The notes under the pieces were generated by a model, which saw only the letters and a program-made list of their open reading frames with translations, did no database searches and was not told where the DNA came from. The position numbers were made by a program, and so were the translations under genes. Of a DNA stretch of 64,000 nucleotides, positions 61,095-64,000 are shown one piece after another. Source of the DNA: Parerythrobacter_A sp963838735 (GTDB lineage: Bacteria; Pseudomonadota; Alphaproteobacteria; Sphingomonadales; Sphingomonadaceae); contig CAWISG010000003.1 of NCBI GenBank assembly GCA_963838735.1, positions 496,001 through 560,000 on the forward strand, written 5' to 3'. Positions within the stretch are counted from its first letter, which is position 1. Each line of letters starts with the position of its first letter.

Positions 61095-62158
61095 CACGCC
61101 AGTCCCTTGGCGATGTGCGGACCGATGGTGTTGGCAACGCGCAGCGGCAGCTTCTTCCACAGGGCGATCTTGGCAGCGTAGGCTTCGCTGGTCGGGTCGA
61201 TATCGCGCGCATCGTGACCCGGCGCGGTCCAGCGGGCATAGGCCAGCGGTTCGGGTTCAAAGCCCCAGTTCTTCTTGTAGCGATAGGGGCCGCTTCCGGT
61301 CTTGGAGCGTCCGAAGTCGAAGCGGGTGCAGCCGCGTTCGCGCGCATGGCGCATCAGCTCGAAATACATCCGTTCGTTGGCACGAAGCCCGCGTGCCGCA
61401 AAGGTGCCTCCGCCCCAGAACGGGATGACTGAACCATCGTGGTAGAATGACAGGACGGATGCCACCGCTTCGCCTTCGTGCCGGACGGTCAGGATGTCCG
61501 CATCCTTGCCGAACGTGTCCAGCATCGCGTCGAACAGCGCACGCGGAAAGACGGGGGTACCCAGCGCATGCACGCTGGTGGCATAGATGCCGTAATGTGC
61601 GGCGCGATCGGCTTCGCCCTGCCCGACGCAAATATGCAGATCGTTCTTCAGGCCCTTGCGGATTTCGGCGCGATGTTTGCGTGGGACAGCCAGCAGTTCG
61701 GCATCGTCGTCAGACGCCAGATCGCGCGCGAAGTTCGCATGGCTTTCGGTGACACGCCGCCAGTCGGGTGCGCGCACATCGCTACGCAATTCGATGTTCG
61801 CGCAACCCGAACGCAGCGCCAGTTCCTGCGCGCTCTTCAGCAGCGCGCTTTGGGTCTTGGTATCGCGCGCCAGCGGTCCGCCACCGACACCGAAACCGCT
61901 CGATACCAGCGCCCGCCCGAACAGCGGCGAATGCACGAGTGTCAGCGGTAGCCATCCGGTTACCTGCCCGTCCCGTTCGGCAACCAGACCCAGCGCACGC
62001 TGGCCGGTGCCGCGTTCCACGGCGACGATCCAGTCCGGGCGGTGAAACACCGAGCCATCCTGTTCCGCAACGAACCCGTTGATGCGCGCGCGTTCCCCCG
62101 GGTCGCGAAAATCGAGCAAGCCGACGGTTTCGCGCGCGCGCAGGAACGGCGCGTTCAT
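61094..62158 (-). CDS. FemAB-like XrtA/PEP-CTERM system protein
   Basis: 354-residue protein of two GNAT-like domains (FemAB fold). Segments include FHRPDWIVAVE, RKHRAEIRKGLKND and the C-terminal FWGGGTFAARGLRANERMYFELMRHA with FDFGRSKTGSGPYRYKKNWG. FemAB proteins transfer aminoacyl groups in cell-wall synthesis; those in exosortase loci (TIGR03019 type) are thought to act on the exopolysaccharide or its carrier. The stop and start overlap the flanking genes, so it is tightly coupled. Confidence 0.88.
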   Translation of the reverse strand: MNAPFLRARETVGLLDFRDPGERARINGFVAEQDGSVFHRPDWIVAVERGTGQRALGLVAERDGQVTGWLPLTLVHSPLFGRALVSSGFGVGGGPLARDTKTQSALLKSAQELALRSGCANIELRSDVRAPDWRRVTESHANFARDLASDDDAELLAVPRKHRAEIRKGLKNDLHICVGQGEADRAAHYGIYATSVHALGTPVFPRALFDAMLDTFGKDADILTVRHEGEAVASVLSFYHDGSVIPFWGGGTFAARGLRANERMYFELMRHARERGCTRFDFGRSKTGSGPYRYKKNWGFEPEPLAYARWTAPGHDARDIDPTSEAYAAKIALWKKLPLRVANTIGPHIAKGLA

Positions 62159-63090
62159 GCCGCTTCGTCCGCGTCTTCCGCCACCAGCGCCAGATCTTCA
62201 GCCCGCGCCACCTCACGGTGAGCCAGCACATCCATCCGTCCCCACGAGAACTCGTCGACCAGGTCACGCAGCTTGGACGCCATTGTGTCGAGATTGGTGT
62301 AATGCCGCACCCGCGAACGCAGCGGCGCATTGGCAACGCGCGGCTGGCGCGGATCGATCTCCCACGGGTGGAAATAGAACACGGCCGGGCGTGCCTCGCG
62401 CCGGTTTACCTGCCGGATCGCCCAGCGCGAAAAGGCATAGGGCAGCACCCGGAAAAACCCGCCTCCGCCCGCCGCAACGCGCCGTCCGCCCAGGATTGCC
62501 GTGGTTACCGGAATTTCCACCAGCGGCGACCACGGCAGCGGCTTGAAGGCGAAGCGCGGTGCCTCGCGCCAGCCGTAATGGTCATGCGTAATGGGCGCGA
62601 CGCTGGAGGAGTAGGTGTAGCCCTGGTCCGCCAGTTCCATATAAGCCCACGGCGTGCGTTGATCGATGGAGAAGCTGGGCGCGCGATAGCCAGTGACTTT
62701 GGCGCCGGAGGTATCTTCCAGCACCTTGCGCGCGGTCAGCAGGTCGGCGGCGAACTCCTTGCGGTCGAATGTGAAGACGCGCACATGGTCATATCCGTGG
62801 CTGGCAAGTTCATGCCCCGCTTCTACGATACGCCGCATCAGCGACGGATTGCGCCGCGCCACCCAGCCCAGCGTGAAAAACGTGGCGGACACCTCCGCTT
62901 CGGCAAACATGTCGAGGATGCGCAGGACATTGTCCTCCACGCGAAGCGAGAGGCTGTCCCAATCGTCGCGCTTTATGACGCCTTCGAAAGCGCCGACCTG
63001 AAACCAGTCCTCGACGTCGACGGAGAGTCCGTTGACGATGGCAGACGCAGGCTTTTCACCTTCCGGAGGTATGATGGGTGTGTGTTTCAC
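62155..63090 (-). CDS. XrtA-system polysaccharide deacetylase (DUF3473)
   Basis: 311-residue NodB-type deacetylase. The metal site is in NGLSVDVEDWFQ, SATFFTLGW and GHELASHGYDHVRVF, with YRAPSFSID and VFYFHPWEID completing the active site; a C-terminal DUF3473 segment follows. It has no signal peptide, in line with cytoplasmic deacetylases of exosortase loci. It removes acetyl groups from an N-acetylated sugar. It starts at 63090 and its stop overlaps the FemAB start by four bases. Confidence 0.91.
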   Translation of the reverse strand: MKHTPIIPPEGEKPASAIVNGLSVDVEDWFQVGAFEGVIKRDDWDSLSLRVEDNVLRILDMFAEAEVSATFFTLGWVARRNPSLMRRIVEAGHELASHGYDHVRVFTFDRKEFAADLLTARKVLEDTSGAKVTGYRAPSFSIDQRTPWAYMELADQGYTYSSSVAPITHDHYGWREAPRFAFKPLPWSPLVEIPVTTAILGGRRVAAGGGGFFRVLPYAFSRWAIRQVNRREARPAVFYFHPWEIDPRQPRVANAPLRSRVRHYTNLDTMASKLRDLVDEFSWGRMDVLAHREVARAEDLALVAEDADEAA

Positions 63091-63102
63091 GGGCGGCCAG
63101 CC

Positions 63103-64000
63103 TCAGGCAGCAGCGCGCGATGCGGAGCCGTTTTCCATCCATTCGATCAGCATGGTCAGCACATGGCGCATCAGCCGCTCCTGTTCGCTAACCCTGCTTT
63201 CGATTGCGTCGGACACTGACCCGGCATTCGCTTCGATAGCCGACATGCGGTCTTCGATGGCGCTGTCGCCATCGTCCGCCTCAAGCCGTTCCAATGCCTT
63301 GGACAGGCCGGCAACCGTGTCCTGCAAGGCGGCGATATGCAGATCGCGTTCCGCCAGCATCGCTTCGATCAGCGCATTGTCGGGCGCCGGTTGCGTGGCC
63401 GCTTCGGCTATAGGATCGGCGGAAGCAGCTCGCATCACATGCTTGACCGGCCCGTCCATCGGCAAGGCTGCCGATACAGCCGGTGTGTCGACCGGTGTGG
63501 TATCTTTCAGCATCTCGGTCAGGACCGTCGTCAGCATCGCGGTGTCGATCCTGGTGCGCTGTTCGACTGCGCCCAGCAGCAGCAGCCGCGTCAGCAACTG
63601 GTTGACCTTACGCGGGATCCCGCCGGTCGCTTCGTAAATGCCTTCGAACACGTCTCCGTCGAATTGCGGGTTCCCGCTCCAGCCGACGCATTCCAGCCGG
63701 TGCCGCACATACGGTTCCAGCTCGTTCGGCATCATCGCTTCGAGGTGGTGCGCGGCAATGACGCGCTGGCGCAGCTGCTCCAATTGGTCGTGGCTGGCCA
63801 GGACCTGCTTGAATTCCGGCTGGCCAAGCAACAGCAGTTGCAGCAGCGGATGCGAACCGAGCTGGAAGTTGGACAGCATCCGCAGCTCTTCCAGTGCTTC
63901 CACCGAAAGGTTCTGCGATTCATCCACCACCAGCATGCAGCGGCGTCCGTCGCGCGCCTCCTCGTGCAGGAAATTCTCGATTGCGCCCAGTGCCGATGCC
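63103..64000 (-). CDS. XrtA-associated ExeA-like ATPase (cut by window end)
   Basis: 299 residues are visible; the N-terminus with Walker A lies beyond the window. The frame enters at 63999 and shows Walker B CMLVVDESQNLSVEALEELRMLSNF, LLLLGQPEFKQ and the arginine-finger region EATGGIPRKVNQL, as in ExeA/GspA AAA ATPases of the TIGR03015 kind found in exosortase A loci. After the ATPase domain come about 120 residues including an acidic linker and a coiled coil ending MEWMENGSASRAAA-like residues. The nearest internal ATG (63936) is inside the ATPase fold and is not the start. Likely role: energy or regulation for polysaccharide export. Confidence 0.88.
   Translation of the reverse strand, partial: ASALGAIENFLHEEARDGRRCMLVVDESQNLSVEALEELRMLSNFQLGSHPLLQLLLLGQPEFKQVLASHDQLEQLRQRVIAAHHLEAMMPNELEPYVRHRLECVGWSGNPQFDGDVFEGIYEATGGIPRKVNQLLTRLLLLGAVEQRTRIDTAMLTTVLTEMLKDTTPVDTPAVSAALPMDGPVKHVMRAASADPIAEAATQPAPDNALIEAMLAERDLHIAALQDTVAGLSKALERLEADDGDSAIEDRMSAIEANAGSVSDAIESRVSEQERLMRHVLTMLIEWMENGSASRAAA

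Noticed and set aside
1..64000. CRISPR arrays, tRNA or rRNA genes, insertion sequences, prophage
   Set aside because: Read for by eye; no regular repeats, cloverleaf-like sequences, transposase or integrase motifs or flanking duplications were seen.

Overview
The window is a high-GC stretch of an alphaproteobacterial chromosome, best matched to Sphingomonadales and probably Erythrobacteraceae. The reasons are the gene set (split trp operon, XrtA exosortase locus, single-gene sdhB, long alphaproteobacterial nuo operon running into birA-coaX-rnj) and the regulatory sites (an SOS box of the form GTTC-N7-GTTC and a CtrA-type TTAA-N7-TTAA site). Genes are dense and many overlap by 1-4 bases, so long translationally coupled operons are the rule. 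No rRNA, tRNA, insertion sequence, phage gene or CRISPR array was seen.

Left part (1-11.3 kb, mostly + strand): the end of trpE, a phosphodiester-glycosidase-like lipoprotein inserted in the trp operon, trpG, trpD and trpC; then moaC-moeA for molybdenum cofactor; lexA behind its own SOS box; comEC facing lexA; gltX and gltA (citrate synthase).

Cell-cycle-like block (11.3-16.7 kb): three minus-strand genes (a histidine-kinase-like protein without the phospho-accepting His, an unknown alpha-helical protein, and an HPt-like protein also without its His) diverge from a TipN-like membrane coiled-coil protein. The roughly 70 bp between the divergent starts holds a full CtrA-type site and a consensus DnaA box. 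I regard this as the best candidate for an undescribed system in the window.

Respiratory block (16.7-35.1 kb, minus strand): nuoA-N followed without a break by birA, coaX, rnj and a DUF1467 gene, about 18 kb read as one unit, with two extra small membrane ORFs among the nuo genes. The 5' end of nuoL carries three single-base frame breaks and the 3' end of nuoC two; these are either base errors or real damage.

Middle part (35.2-47.0 kb): a coniferyl-aldehyde-dehydrogenase-type enzyme diverging from a thiolase, an SH3-domain exported protein, a D-2-hydroxyacid dehydrogenase, a lower-GC nucleotidyltransferase gene that looks acquired, a 2-nitropropane-dioxygenase-like protein with a Cys cluster, a lipoprotein methyltransferase, prfB, penicillin-binding protein 1A and a cell-wall amidase.

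Right part (47-56.4 kb, mostly + strand): rne with a long leader and large acidic inserts, a haloalkane dehalogenase, a coupled pair of ATP-grasp ligase and nucleotidyltransferase of unknown role, an SDR, sdhB, a thioesterase and zapE. A 32-base element found upstream of moaC recurs upstream of sdhB.

End (56.4-64.0 kb, minus strand): an XrtA (exosortase A) / exopolysaccharide cluster, in transcription order ATPase (cut by the window edge), polysaccharide deacetylase, FemAB-like protein, glycosyltransferase, exosortase A with fused EpsI domain, and asparagine-synthase-like amidotransferase.
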